Positions 48,121 through 60,486 of a stretch of DNA of 64,000 nucleotides are shown here, piece by piece. The notes beneath the pieces were generated by a model. It searched no databases and had not been told where the DNA came from. It saw only the letters and a program-made list of their open reading frames with translations. Every line of letters starts with the position of its first letter. Within the stretch, counting starts at the first letter, position 1. Origin of the DNA: Pyxicephalus adspersus (Eukaryota; Chordata; Amphibia; Anura; Pyxicephalidae); NCBI RefSeq assembly GCF_032062135.1, contig NC_092859.1, forward strand, positions 41,569,518-41,633,517, read 5' to 3'. Made by a program: the position numbers and the translations under genes.

Positions 48121-49130
48121 CCTGCCACTTCCCACTGTTCTACTTCCTCGTGTATACATATGAATTCCAATATAATGCAAAATTCTGGGAAGTATAGTCT
48201 GGCATCTTCTAGTGCTAATGTACATCAGTTTATCACAAACTGTAACATGTGCATAATGCATTCAAAAATGTGAAAATCACAATTGGTCAAAGCTATACAC
48301 TGCTTAAAACAAGGCACCATCCAGCTTATAAAATATTTATATTTAAAATTGAATTTAAAACAATAATAAATACTTGAAGTAAACAACAACAGACAACTAA
48401 GAATTGTTGAAAATAGAGATCTGCGGCAGACCTCAAACTCCCAACACCCCCTACGCTCTTGACAAATGTAAAAACAAAAAACAATTACATAAAATGTGTT
48501 TCTTTGATGTTACAAAAAGAACAAACAATATCCTAAAGGTATTTATATGGCGAGTATAATAGAGTCCAGAAAAACCTTTTCTAAACAATAAATGTCTACT
48601 TTCTGGACATTGCGAGGGTCTTAAAATAAGTGTTGTACATGGCCCTGCTACTTTTATACACAGTGCTGAGTCTGATATCACAGTAGGTCTCAGCTTATTA
48701 AACCCCGGGGCAAAGACCACTGGATTTCATATTGGAAGCTACAAAGAAGAGAACACAACTGAATTGCATGTCTGTAATTGGACCCAAATGTACTTTATTT
48801 AGTGTGAGATGACATTTTTATTATATGTTTCTGTTAGATGTATATGATAATGTTACAGCATGATACAGAATCCTATTTTTTTTACTATGTTAGGAAGAAC
48901 AAGCATTTAGACTTTGCAATAATTTACATATGGCACTAGCCGGATAATCAGAAATACACCCATACAAAAAATAAGGGAGGGGAAAATGATTTTTTTTTTT
49001 TAACAATGTGGTATATGAAATTAATATGTCACATTAAAACACCTATTCTTTGATAGTAGTTGCTAACAAGTTGCACTCATCAGCTTGTTGCTATGTCATT
49101 CACCTACAGGCCAAACTAACTAACAAACTC
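48121..49130. other. Intergenic, nothing recognised
   Basis: AT-rich sequence with an A/T-run near 48990-49002. Confidence 0.35.
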
Positions 49131-49152
49131 TTGTAAATCTATACACAGACTC

Positions 49153-49182
49153 CTGAAGAAGCCAAACTTGGCGAAACGCGTA
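49153..49182 (+). other. CTGAAGA-hairpin-GAAACGCG motif (best copy)
   Basis: CTGAAGA (49153-49159), one A, then a 5-bp stem GCCAA/TTGGC (49161-49165 with 49168-49172), then GAAACGCG (49173-49180) and TA. It resembles the conserved core of a hammerhead ribozyme (CUGANGA, stem II, GAAA). There is an extra A before the stem and only two pairs in a possible stem I, so activity is doubtful. An A-rich tract follows at 49226-49235. Confidence 0.4.
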
Positions 49183-49249
49183 GACAGAAAGTGGCACTAA
49201 ACAAGATGTAGGAGATTAGAACCAATAAAAAAAAATAGGTAAAATAACT

Positions 49250-50324
49250 ATTTTCAATATCTCCATCTCCCCCATCTTCTCATCTCAGAAAATTGGGAGG
49301 ATTGGTTTATCGTTCACACAGTGCCTTCACAGACAAAATATCAGTTAGAGTTTACATCTACTTTTAAGGGTCTTGCAGAGATCTTGCTTCCAGCATTTTA
49401 ATAGAAACCTTGCACTAGAAAGAGGAAAATTCCACAAGGATATAAAATATCTAAATATTTTTTTTGAAAATATATTCCCCTTTATTTGCAAAAAGAAAAG
49501 AAAGCTTTTCACTTTCTCTAGCTCTGCCACTCCCCCACCACCAACCCCCACCACCATCACTACTGTCAAATTGGAGAGGAAGCAGAGGAAAGACCATGCC
49601 ATCATCTAAATGACATGTAGGTAAAAACATATTTATAGGGTTTTTAAAAAGGGGCCATTGCACTATGCAAATTATCTTAATCAAGAGAAATTTATTTTCC
49701 AGCTTCCAGAGCAAAATACAAAAAGAAAGTAATGGTTATTATCTACAGATCATGCCCTAAAGGTTCACAAAAGCTTGATATATTTTCTAAATGCACTGAT
49801 TCTTGTAATTAATTTTTACAGTACAAAGACAACAGAATTTAACAGAATAAGAACAAGGATGATCAGTGTCTATGATGTTTTAATGAATAGCTCCTGTTGT
49901 ATACTAATTCACAGATTTATATTGTATGCAGCTACTTCCACCAGTACAGCTGAGGTTTATCTAGGCTCAGTGTGGAAATGTCACAGCACACAGACAGGTT
50001 CCATCAGGTGTGGAAAATGCTGATAATCTATGCATAGAAATCAGGGTTATTAATCAAAATGCTACATACATTGTGTATAGGGTAGGATCACACCGAAGTC
50101 CAAGATTTCATTTTCAATCAGAAACAGAAAGCTGTACGTTGAATATAAATTAGAATTTGCTAAAATACTTTACTTACTTTAATACTTTTACTAAAACTTC
50201 AGCATTATTGATTATGTAGGTCTTAAACATATATAAATATATATAAAACATATATTTACATACAAATATATGCTGAATGCCAACTGTAATGCTTTTCTTT
50301 GTAAAAGCAGTAGTCTCTCAGCAG
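49250..50324. other. Intergenic, nothing recognised
   Basis: The CCACCACCAACCCCCACCACC run near 49532-49557 is low-complexity. No gene seen. Confidence 0.4.
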
Positions 50325-50442
50325 AGATCTGACAAACCCTTGTTAGGTCAGAGCTAGAGGTATCCAATTAGCAATCCTCATCTTACCTGCTGATTGGATT
50401 AAATCACCTCTAACTCAACAGGGGAGTGTCAGACTTCTATAG
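50325..50442. repeat. Short foldback element
   Basis: The left arm GATCTGACAAACCCTTGTTAG and the following GAGCTAGAGGTATCCAATTAG mirror the right arm CTGATTGGATTAAATCACCT with CAACAGGGGAGTGTCAGAC. About 118 bp, with several mismatches. Confidence 0.6.
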
Positions 50443-52368
50443 CGTAAGCATCACTTCCACAAAGACAACATTTTCTGAAGCATTCTGGCAAAAAGTATTT
50501 TGCTTTTCCACTCAACAAATTCACTTACACCACTTTTGTTTTAATGCTATTTATATGTGTTGTCTGATTTAAATTGAAAGGTGGGCTAGGAATTAGGATA
50601 CCTTCTTTTATGTAATTTTTGGATGTGTGTTATTTGAACAATTGTTCAACTGTCCCTTAAAGCTGATTTTCAGTGGCTAAATACCTGGTTGGAGTGCTTA
50701 GATCATAGCACCCTTCCTCTTCTACCAATATTAATATTGCTGTATAGGGTACCAGTGGTACTTACCAATTCAAATAAAGTAAACTTGTCATAGGAAAATA
50801 AAGGGCCGTCACTGTTTGTCTCCAAAATTTAAAGGTGCCTGCCTGGCGTCCTCTCCACCAACCTCAAATCTTTTTGAGATACAGACCAGAAAAAAGTTTG
50901 GAGATCACAATTCTGACTTGCATACATTGCTTTTTCGTGTTATTTAAAATATTCAACATGCTCTACATACTGTATATGTGTGATGTTCTGATGTTGCCAG
51001 CCTATTCACTTAAATGAGTTGCTAAATGTGGTGCATTGCAAAACAAATGGCAAATAGATAGTCTTTAGTAAAATATGCTGCATGTCAGGAAAATGGACAA
51101 TCACCTACCATGTACTGTGATATGCCATTAGATACTTCATGGTGCAAATAGAACAAACTCTTTTCACCACTTGCCTTGCATAAAATGTAACAAGCAGACC
51201 GCATGATCCAAATGTAAATGGTGGCTGATATTCTTCTCCAAAAGATCTAGTCATGGCCACAAAATATAGTTCTGTTCATTCAGTACTCATGTAAACTTCC
51301 AAGATGTTGGAAGTAAAAAAATAAAAGTTGCTTGATGTTTCCATACTTTTCACAGTGCTCTCGCCATGTTAATAGATTTGTCTTCTCTCCAGAATAAAAT
51401 GTATGTGTTATTGGGGAAAGGTAGTGTCATAGATGGATCAGATATTGGCCTGTTCTTACATCTCCACCTGGGCTTAAAGTGTGTATGGCGGATTTTCAGA
51501 AAAAATTCCAGTGATGAACCTCATCTATTGTTCATTCTGCACAACATACTGAGCCTCACAGATTGAGTTTCCCTAGCATGGTACATTTTTATAATTTATT
51601 TGGTGATATATAGCAGATAAATATCCTAAAATAGTAAGCTGGAGATAAGTTTTCTAAGACTGTGTTTATTGATAATAAACAATAACAGCTCATATGAGGA
51701 ATGAGGAGAAAATGTTCTACTATACCGAATCACTGAAAACCATTTTGATGCAATTTTTTGCTTGCAATATCAGTTTTTTTTGTTTAGAAAGAAAAGAGTA
51801 ATAAATATTTTCCAAAAGAGTATTATGACTGAGTCATGAAACAAAGAGATGAAAAAAGCAGAAATAACAATGATAAAGATACATTGAAAACTGCTATGTA
51901 ATTTGATAAAACAAAGGAGCAAAGATATGAGTCAGACAATGCAGGAAAAGAAACAAATGAAAGCAAGTCAGATGTGCCAGAGTAAAATCAGTCACTGTCT
52001 TTAAAGGAAAATGTTAGGTCTACTTTGAAGGGAACTTTTCTGGTGGGCAAAGCAGAGGGTGCTGTTGCTGATCTCCTAAAAATGTTTTTTTTCTGTAGTT
52101 TTGGACAATACATCTATCAGATTTTGATTGCTGTCTTTAACTTTATCAGGAACATTTAGTCTTACTTTTTTATTTTGGTGCTTGTTACCAAAAAGTGAAG
52201 GGAAATCTAAATTTGAACGTTTTCACCAGAATAGGGCTACAGAGTTTATCCTTGTACGGACACTTCACATGTGTCCTGAATGTACATGACCCCAGTAGCC
52301 TGCTCATTTTCCAGGCCTGGTGTATATTTCAATTTACATGTGAAAATATTGTGACCAAATATAAAAAC
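50443..52368. other. Intergenic, nothing recognised
   Basis: AT-rich sequence with no supported gene. Confidence 0.4.
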
Positions 52369-52615
52369 CAGTGATCGCCAACGGCCGCCAGCGGCACTGG
52401 CAGGAGTGCACCTGCCAGAGCCGCAGACTGTTTTCCCTGTATAGAATGCAGGCTCAATAAGGTGGGCGGGTAGTATCTCTCACATTGCTCAGACCTGTGA
52501 TGGGAGAGTGGGCGGGGTACTGGCATCATGACGTCACACCCGGCTCCACACGCGTGCATGGTCCGTAGCTGGTACATTTAGTGGTCCGCGGGACCGAAAA
52601 GGTTGGCGACCACTG
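52369..52615 (+). repeat. Complete hAT-like element, family B
   Basis: 247 bp with ends CAGTGATCGCCAAC and GTTGGCGACCACTG (13 of 14 matching). The flanks ATAAAAAC (52361-52368) and ATCTAAAC (52616-52623) agree at six of eight positions, as expected of an aged hAT duplication. It is the reference copy for the fragments at 3.0, 5.7 and 34.9 kb. Contains GGGCGGG, TGACGTCA and CACGCGTGCATGG words. Confidence 0.8.
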
Positions 52616-52819
52616 ATCTAAACAGAATTATCATTTTGTCTTTTTGCATGTAAAACAGTTCACAGATAAATATTAAATAAAAGTATTATAAGCAGTCTGC
52701 CTGTTTTTAGCTTTGATATTATATTGTCAATTCTGCCTTCCTGTGAAAGCTTTACTTGGATTTGCTTAAAATTATATCTTAGCATGTAAAACAGAAATGA
52801 TGCTGCCTTCTGTAACACT

Positions 52820-53782
52820 TACCGTATTTTTCGGCGTATAAGACGCTCCGGCGTATAAGACGCAGCCAATTTTAAAGGAGGAAAATCTAGAAAAAAAAGA
52901 TTCTGAAAGATTATTCCCCTTCTGATCACTCATGTGCCAATTTATCNNNNNNNNNNNNNNNNNNNNNNNNNNNNNNNNNNNNNNNNNNNNNNNNNNNNNN
53001 NNNNNNNNNNNNNNNNNNNNNNNNNNNNNNNNNNNNNNNNNNNNNNNNNNNNNNNNNNNNNNNNNNNNNNNNNNNNNNNNNNNNNNNNNNNNNNNNNNNN
53101 NNNNNNNNNNNNNNNNNNNNNNNNNNNNNNNNNNNNNNNNNNNNNNNNNNNNNNNNNNNNNNNNNNNNNNNNNNNNNNNNNNNNNNNNNNNNNNNNNNNN
53201 NNNNNNNNNNNNNNNNNNNNNNNNNNNNNNNNNNNNNNNNNNNNNNNNNNNNNNNNNNNNNNNNNNNNNNNNNNNNNNNNNNNNNNNNNNNNNNNNNNNN
53301 NNNNNNNNNNNNNNNNNNNNNNNNNNNNNNNNNNNNNNNNNNNNNNNNNNNNNNNNNNNNNNNNNNNNNNNNNNNNNNNNNNNNNNNNNNNNNNNNNNNN
53401 NNNNNNNNNNNNNNNNNNNNNNNNNNNNNNNNNNNNNNNNNNNNNNNNNNNNNNNNNNNNNNNNNNNNNNNNNNNNNNNNNNNNNNNNNNNNNNNNNNNN
53501 NNNNNNNNNNNNNNNNNNNNNNNNNNNNNNNNNNNNNNGCCGGATCGCGGGGGCGCACGTGCCGGCTTCTCCTCGCTCGGCTCTGAAGGAAGGAGGAGAC
53601 ACGCGCTGCAGCCAGGAGGAGAAGAGAGAAGAACAGAAGCGCGCCGGATCGCGGTATCGGGTGAGTACCGGTATGTTCTTTTAATTATTTTTTAAAACTG
53701 TATTCGCCGTATAAGACGCACCCACTTTCCCCCCCCAGTTTTGGGGAAAAAAAGTGCGTCTTATACGCCGAAAAATACGGTA
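52820..53782. repeat. Inverted-repeat transposon, family H, interrupted by an assembly gap
   Basis: The ends TACCGTATTTTTCGGCGTAT (52820 onward) and the exact inverse closing at 53782 form inverted repeats of at least 27 bp. Both are bounded by TA, which could be a TA target duplication as in the Tc1/mariner or ISL2EU type. Right of the gap the sequence is GC- and CpG-rich and ends at CGGGTGAGTACC (53658-53669), followed by an AT-rich arm. No coding frame can be read because of the gap. Confidence 0.75.
52947..53538. other. Assembly gap (592 N)
   Basis: A run of N inside the family H transposon, adjoining GC-rich sequence. Frames that span it are artefacts. Confidence 1.
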
Positions 53783-54779
53783 CTGACTTTAGTCTTTGCC
53801 TTTTTTGCATAATCAGCAGGTAACATCACTTGTGTGGAAAGCATAAAGCTTGCATTGAAAGATGATATTATATATCAAAATTACAATATAAAAATCTAAG
53901 TACTAATCAAAGCCAAAGCTATAACCTAGATTAATAGATTATGTCAACCTACCTTAATTTTTCATTTTCAATTCCTAAAGTGCTTTTGCAAAGGATTTGA
54001 ACTACATGTTTCTACAATATTGAACAAATGAACTCATTTGCTGATTATCAATTTTAAAGTACATTTAATTAGAAGCACCTGGCTTCTACTTACCCTCTTA
54101 TTCTTATGGAAATGGTAAGGGTGTACTTAATTGTTCACACACTGCTTTGCATTTTGATTTGGTCTTTGTTATATAAATAACAACATGGTGTAATATGTCA
54201 TGTGTTGTTGTTCATCTGAGGTTGCGTTTACATAATTTTAAAATCTTTTAAGCATCAGTTGATTTTTATTTTGTCCTCAAACACAAAATCTTAGAACCAT
54301 CAACCAAAGTTACTGCAATACTTTTAACAAATGTCATTGCAGAAGTCTTTTGTGTTGTAAAAGGAGAAGTTCCTCTTCTATGATTAAACCCTGGGATAGG
54401 GTGAATTGCATCAATAGAAGGGATTCATATCTGGATATGCTATTAATAATCTCTATTGCTACCTGAATGTGTTGGTATACTCAACACCATTTATAATAAA
54501 GGAACCAGTGTTTTTTTTTAATAATATTTTCCTTGTAGTAAAGCCATTGCTTTTCTTCATTGGAATCTACTGTGCTGTAATATTGAACATAGTCTATATC
54601 AGTGAAGGTGATGATTTTTTAATGCATGCCAAGCAGGAGGTTCGAAATAACACATGCTGAATATAAAATTGTATGACATATTATTAATTTCTCTTTACAT
54701 TGAAGAACTCTGTGAAGCAGTATACCATTCAAATAAATTCTGCTTCCTAAGGCACACATAACAAGATAAAATATAGGAT
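53783..54779. other. Intergenic, nothing recognised
   Basis: AT-rich sequence. Confidence 0.4.
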
Positions 54780-55330
54780 ACTTTATTTATTACTATGTTT
54801 ATTGGACTGGGACCTTCAGTCACATCAAATCGCACTGCAGAGATACTATAACTCATATAACAAGCTCCATATAATGTGACCTCAGGCTCTGTTTAAAGTT
54901 GTGATAGCAGTAGAAAGCTTCACTTATTCCTAACTGCAATCTGTTTGCTACATACAGTTATCATAAGCCTTATGTTGGCTCTTAAATATGTTGCCTTGGT
55001 TAAATATTCAAACATAAAGCAATTATTAGCCTAAATATAGAGAAAGTTTCCTTATTACGTCTTTTCCCAGGCTTTTACAAGCTAGAGGAGCTTTATTAAT
55101 GAAATATTAATTTATATTATTGCATGCCTATTTTTATTTAGGATTTTTTAGACAATACTTGTACCACCGGGCTAATCTTAATTCTAGCTGTTTTTAATAA
55201 TTTTGTATCCAGGTTGGGCCATGGATAAAATATTTTTCTGGTAACTCAGCCAAAGAGAAAAAAGTTAGCCCACCTAGTACAACAGGCAGCAGATAGGTCA
55301 GAGCTTGGGAATTACTACAAGGACCAGTAA
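54780..55330. other. Possible conserved non-coding element
   Basis: Non-repetitive, high-complexity sequence with homeodomain-like ATTAATGAAATATTAATTTA and CTAATCTTAATTCTAGC words. Inference only. Confidence 0.2.
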
Positions 55331-55383
55331 TGTGGTGGATATCTAAGTAGCAAATGATTATGTGTCTTCCATTAGCAATAAGC

Positions 55384-55700
55384 TTTTAAAGCGAACCTAA
55401 ACTTAAACTTTAAATAACATTAAATGTATAGACAACCCTTTTAAAATAAAATTAACTTCTTTTTTAGGGGGAGGGGGTTTAAAAACCGCAACAAGACTGA
55501 ATGGAGCATATGTCAAGCATCTAGTTGCTCCTTCTGCACATGCCCGATATTGAGCATGCGCAGAAAGAGCCTTTTCTTCAATGGGGGAAAAATGCAGATC
55601 TCACACATGGCACAGTGAGATCGGCACTCTTTTTTCCACATCTACATCACCCGAAACTTGCGAATGCAGGAGGCCAATCTTCAGTCACCAACACAGTGAC
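55384..55700 (+). repeat. MITE-like element, family E, 3'-truncated
   Basis: Begins TTTTAAAGCGAACCTAAACT and follows the 27.8 kb copy through the ATAGACAACCCTTTTAAAAT arm and the core with TGCACATGCCC and GTGAGATCGG. The right terminus is absent. Confidence 0.6.
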
Positions 55701-56189
55701 ATTAGCAGGACCGGCTCTAGACTTTATAATGTCTGAGGCTAACATTGCAAAGATTCCAACCTTCCTCCTCATATTTAAGGAAATAAACTGAAGCAATATT
55801 CTTGAAGCCATCATATGGCCACATCCAGTTGATCAGAATATTGCTCCTATTCCAAGATATTTGAGGAAGAACAATGAGGTGACTTATAGTTGCCACGCTA
55901 TGCTGACAGGTTATGCTGATAGCTGATGGGGTATAGATAACCAAAAACCTAAGCCTACACAGCTAAAGTGCCACAGTCATTGTAGCAGCACAACATGTAT
56001 TATTCACTGCGCCACAGCTAAAGTCCCAAAGACACAATCAAAAATTTACAGATTTTAAACCCAGCACAGCCATTTTTAAAAACTGAAACTCCTCCAGCAT
56101 ATGGAATATGCTTTTTATTACGCAGAATATACATAGAAAACAGATACCTACCTAAAAGAAGAGCTTCAATAAAATATTCAGAAACTCCA
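55701..56189. other. Intergenic, nothing recognised
   Basis: No gene seen. Confidence 0.35.
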
Positions 56190-56570
56190 CAGCTCAACTG
56201 CCATCCCCTGTTCCAACACTGGTAACCTCTGCATCCATTTTCCACTGCCATTTCTCACCTCCTCTAACACTACTTACCTCTCAAGCCCCCTCCACCACTG
56301 ATAACCACTGCACCCCAGCTCATGATGAATCACCTCTTCATCACTCTGCACCCCTCCTCCCATCCAACACTGGTCACCCTCCACCAATGCAGCCCCCTGC
56401 TCCCTTCTTCCCCCACTGCTTATCTCTGAACCCCCCCCCCCAAATGTTTTCCCCACCAGTGTTCTTCTCTGCATCCTCAAAATATATATTCCACTGCTGC
56501 TCAACTCTGAAACCCTGTAAGTGCATCCTTCAGCAATATTCATCTCTGCTGCACCCTTCCAAACCTGTTA
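56190..56570. repeat. Degenerate minisatellite, CCACTG-CTCTGCACCCC units
   Basis: About ten diverged units of roughly 35-40 bp. Examples are CAACACTGGTAACCTCTGCAT, CACCACTGATAACCACTGCA, CACTGCTTATCTCTGAACCC and CACTGCTGCTCAACTCTGAA. The open frames across it on both strands are products of the repetition. The unit is the reverse complement of that at 25790-26044. Confidence 0.6.
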
Positions 56571-59150
56571 TCCTCTACTATCCTCGACCATTAAAACAAA
56601 TATTCTTCCTTATGGTACCGAAGCCACTAACAAGTACCCTTCATGGATCCCAACTGTCATCCACTTTCCTGGACCTTCCACAAATGCAAATTCCCCTATA
56701 GAAAGGATGGGCGGGTGGGAAGATTGCTCCCTTTATCTACTCTAACAACCCCCCACTTCCTCCTTACCCTTTTTAAATCTTAGCCTCTCCAATCCTTTTT
56801 GGAACTTTCAACGTATCCCTAGGTTTCTCATTTTAACCTATCATGACCTCCCTTACTTCTAACTCTTATCCCAGTCTCTGCTGTCCCCTAGCTCCTAGTC
56901 ATGTTGTCCTCCACTCACCTCCTTACCTTTACCTCCTTGGCTGTTTCCTTTGGGTTAATCATGTAAAGATCTGCAGCGGAATAAAGTCTCGAACTGGCAA
57001 GTGTGTGCCGACCTATAGTTTAGGAATTCCAAGCATTACTGGCAAATAGTTACTACGGCTTTGGCCTTTGCAAAGGAGACATCCTTCCAAGTACTCCTAA
57101 ATGCATTAAATGCTCCTTTGTAGCACCGATGTTCAGATGTGAATAGAGCACATACTGAATATGGAATACCACTGATGACTACATGTCTGTCAGTGTTTTT
57201 AAATTCTGATGAGCTCCCAATTCAGTGAATGCAATTAATTAAAAGTCCAGAGGCTTTTATTATACAAGCTACAGCCACAGACTACTATCTTCAATTCTGC
57301 TGTAAATACATCATCATAAGTCATTTATATGAAAAAATACTGGGTTCTTTTATCAGCTTATGAAAATTTTGATGAAAAATAAAGTTTACTGTTAAGGTTG
57401 ACATACATTTAAAATTCCCTTCAGCTATATATGCTTGCTAGTAGCAGTAGGAAGAAAAAATGCATACTGTGGGTACAGTACATCCAATTTTAGTCAAGTT
57501 ACATCTATAATTTCTAAACATAGAAAATGGGATGAGACCAGCATTATCTTCTTGAAGATAAAAAAGATGGAGTTTTTGCATGCAATAACAAAGGTATTCC
57601 AATTAGCAGCAGAAGCTGTCTCTATGTGCCTGAGAAGGATAACAGCTAATCTCTTGCTGCTGTGATATGGTTATTAGGCATGAGTGTGCCACCATGCAGC
57701 TGTTCTGCTCTGATTTAATTAGTTTTTAGTGAACCTGTAAAGAGCATGCCACTACAGAGCACCAGCTTAGTGGATATAAGTGAACTTGGATTTCCCCTTG
57801 CACTACAAAATACTAGTCAAAAAACTTGTTAAAGTAAAGCTTAAGCTTCAGATAAGCCTGTTAAAGTAAATCTAAAATCAAAACTCTTTCTTTTAATTTT
57901 GAATAGCTGAAAGAATAGCTTAAAGTGCTCAAATATTTTTGGGAGATTTGCTATTTTATGGGAAACTAGAAATACAAATTTTGCCTAAGCTGTACCTTGA
58001 TAAATATACATTTTGTTTGGAATTGCTCCTGACATAAAGCAGTACCCTTCCTGGAGTGCCTACACAATTGTGTACCTACAGCCTTATACTAGTATATATG
58101 AGCTTTGTCATAAATAACATCCCAAGTCAACCAAAGGCATGACTGCTTTAAACATTGATCGGATGTTATCTACCTTAAAACCTGAGGGAAAAAAGGTCAC
58201 ATGACCATCACTGGTATTTTTCATCCTGTCCGTACTGACCTGTGGAATAAGTCAGTGACATCAGTTTAGGATGCTTCTACCATCTTTAAGAATTCACTAA
58301 TAGATGCACTTGACTGGCAGTTGACCTCTTTCTGACCTGCATTTGCTTTGATTTTGGTATTCATTCCAATGACTTATGCTAAATATTAGGAATATCCGAC
58401 ACTGCACCTAACACTGTATACCCCACATCCAATGTGTTAATGGCAAAAAAAAAAAAATCCAATTTCCAAATATTCCTATTGAGATAGCTCAGCGCTTCTA
58501 CATTAAAATTAAACTCTATCAAACTGTGAAATAAACAGATCAGCATTTTTACATGCATGAATAACAATGACTACAATAAAAGCTTAGAAATAATTCCATG
58601 TACAAAAAATACTCTTAGATGAATAAATAACCCATCACCAAGTCATAGTCATATAAACAAATCATTTATTGGAAAAATTCCAATAAAAGATTTCTTGTGA
58701 TCCTTGTGATTTCCATCACATTGGAATGCTGTGTAGAATTCACAAGGGTTCCGTAGTTGAAACTTTAGGCTTTTATTGGTATTCATGTGTTTAAAAGTAT
58801 TGTATCTATTCATGTATTGAAACCAGAACAAGCACTTTCAGTAAAGAAAAAGAGGTTTGTACAACTGTGCAAGACTGAAAGTAAGTCTGCAGTTCGGAGA
58901 ACAATACCAAGCACCAGAAATGAGGATAACATCAGACTGGAGCTCTGCTGTTAATCATTCAGATGGATGATAGACCTATACTCAAAATATGAAGCTCATA
59001 TTAATATTGCCAAATTAAAGCCATCTGATTAATACATTATAACTAAAGACCTGAAATGCTTACCTCTTCTGCTAATGTTAATGAGTGTTGGTAACCCTAG
59101 TCAAAAAGGGGTTAACATTGCAATTATTTGTATCCCATCTTGCTGTTAAA
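56571..59150. other. Intergenic; C/T-rich at first, then AT-rich
   Basis: The C/T-rich flank of the minisatellite runs to about 56960. After that I see no gene or clear repeat. An A-run lies at 58446-58457. Confidence 0.4.
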
Positions 59151-59159
59151 AATTATTTT

Positions 59160-59335
59160 GATTTTTGTTATTATAATTATTATTATTATTATTATTATTA
59201 CACAAAATTTATATAGCACCAACATATTACGTAGCACTGTACACAAAATAGGGTTTGCAAATGACAGACTAATACAGACAGTGGTACAGGTGGAGAGACT
59301 ATTAAAAAATGCTTGCATAGAAATTGTATAGAATT
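59160..59335 (-). repeat. LINE 3' tail with (ATT)n
   Basis: An (ATT)n tract (about 59170-59200) is followed by TTTATATAGCACCAACATATTACG and GCAAATGACAGACTAATACAGACAGTGGTACAGG, matching the better copy at 60028-60472. It is diverged and lacks coding sequence. Confidence 0.65.
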
Positions 59336-59879
59336 TTTATGGCATTTCCAATATTACAGATGTAGCCAAATCAAAAAGACCAATTTTAAAATAGTCTGAG
59401 ATGTTACTGAACAGATATGTGATCTTTTAATATACTGTGTTAGCAGTATATTTACTAGATGATACCTCCAAGCTTGTACTACACTTACAGAGATTTCCCC
59501 AATGCCACAGAGATTACTTATCCATTAAAATGAGGAAAACCAAAGCTTTTCCTTCTAGAATAAAATAGTTAATTGCCCATGTAAGCAGTAATGTACTGGA
59601 GCTTCCAGCAGCATCTCCAGAGTACACTGTAACCCTCAGCTCTTCCTCATGATTACAATCTCTGTGACTTTTTTGAATTAAAGCTTCAGCACAGAATGAT
59701 CTACTCTAAGATATTCTGATGTAACATGTTTTTTAGATGTCTGTTATCTGTCAACTGTTTACCTGAACTACACACATTGTTTTATTGTGATGTGATTTTT
59801 ACATTTAATGTGAAGCAATAGAAAAAGTGCAAATGAATGAAGTAAGCATAAATAGATTGATTTAGGAAGATAGAAGGTA
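59336..59879. other. Intergenic, nothing recognised
   Basis: No gene seen. Confidence 0.4.
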
Positions 59880-60013
59880 GAGCCCCCCCGCATTCAGTGC
59901 CCTCCCCAACCCCTCTCCCCTTAACCCAATATAACACCACACAATTCATTGGTTAAATGGCCCGTTAGGCCTTTTATTAAACAACTTTATTCAACAATAA
60001 AATATTCAAAATA
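59880..60013. repeat. Left part of an unclassified repeat split by a LINE
   Basis: CCCCTCCCC-rich start, then GGCCCGTTAGGCCTTTTATT and an AATAAA-rich tract that appears to continue at 60487 on the far side of the LINE insertion. Confidence 0.4.
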
Positions 60014-60027
60014 AATAACCATAAATT

Positions 60028-60472
60028 ATTATTATTATTATTATTATTATTGAACAGGACTTATATAGCGCCAACATATTATGCAGCGCTGTACATTAAA
60101 TAGGGGCTGCAAATGACAGACTAATACAGACAGTGATACAGGGGGAGAGGACCCTGCCCTGATAAGCTTACAATCTAGTAGGTGGGGGAATTACCACACA
60201 ATAGGATTGGAGATATGTAATGGTGGGAAGTAGTGATGGTTTCAAAAGACAGAAGAAGATGGATAGGCAAGTTTGAAAAAATGGGTTTTGAGCGCTCTTT
60301 TAAATGAGCAGAAAGTAGGAGCAAGCCGAATAGGATGAGGAAGACCATTCCAGAGAGTTGGGGCAACTCTGGAGAAGTCTTGTATCTGTGCGTGTGATGA
60401 GGTTATGAGTGAGGAAGTCATTAGTAGGTCATTGGAGGAGGGGAGGGAGCGGCTGGGCGAGTACTTTTTTAC
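60028..60472 (-). mobile_element. 5'-truncated non-LTR retrotransposon (L2/CR1/Rex1 type)
   Basis: On the minus strand a frame (60470 to 60242) ends with VAPTLWNGLPHPIRLAPTF and then FKRALKTHFF, the characteristic C-terminus of ORF2 in jockey-superfamily LINEs. A 3' UTR of about 190 bp and an (ATT)n tail follow. AATAACCATAAATT (60014-60027) and AATAACAATAAATT (60473-60486) flank it as a 14-bp target duplication with one mismatch. The RT and endonuclease domains are absent through 5' truncation. Confidence 0.85.
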
Positions 60473-60486
60473 AATAACAATAAATT

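Noticed and set aside
52772..53695. Long frames of 210-276 codons across the N run
   Set aside because: They are made mostly of undetermined bases in an assembly gap.
56274..56701. Overlapping frames on both strands
   Set aside because: These arise from the degenerate minisatellite and its C-rich composition.
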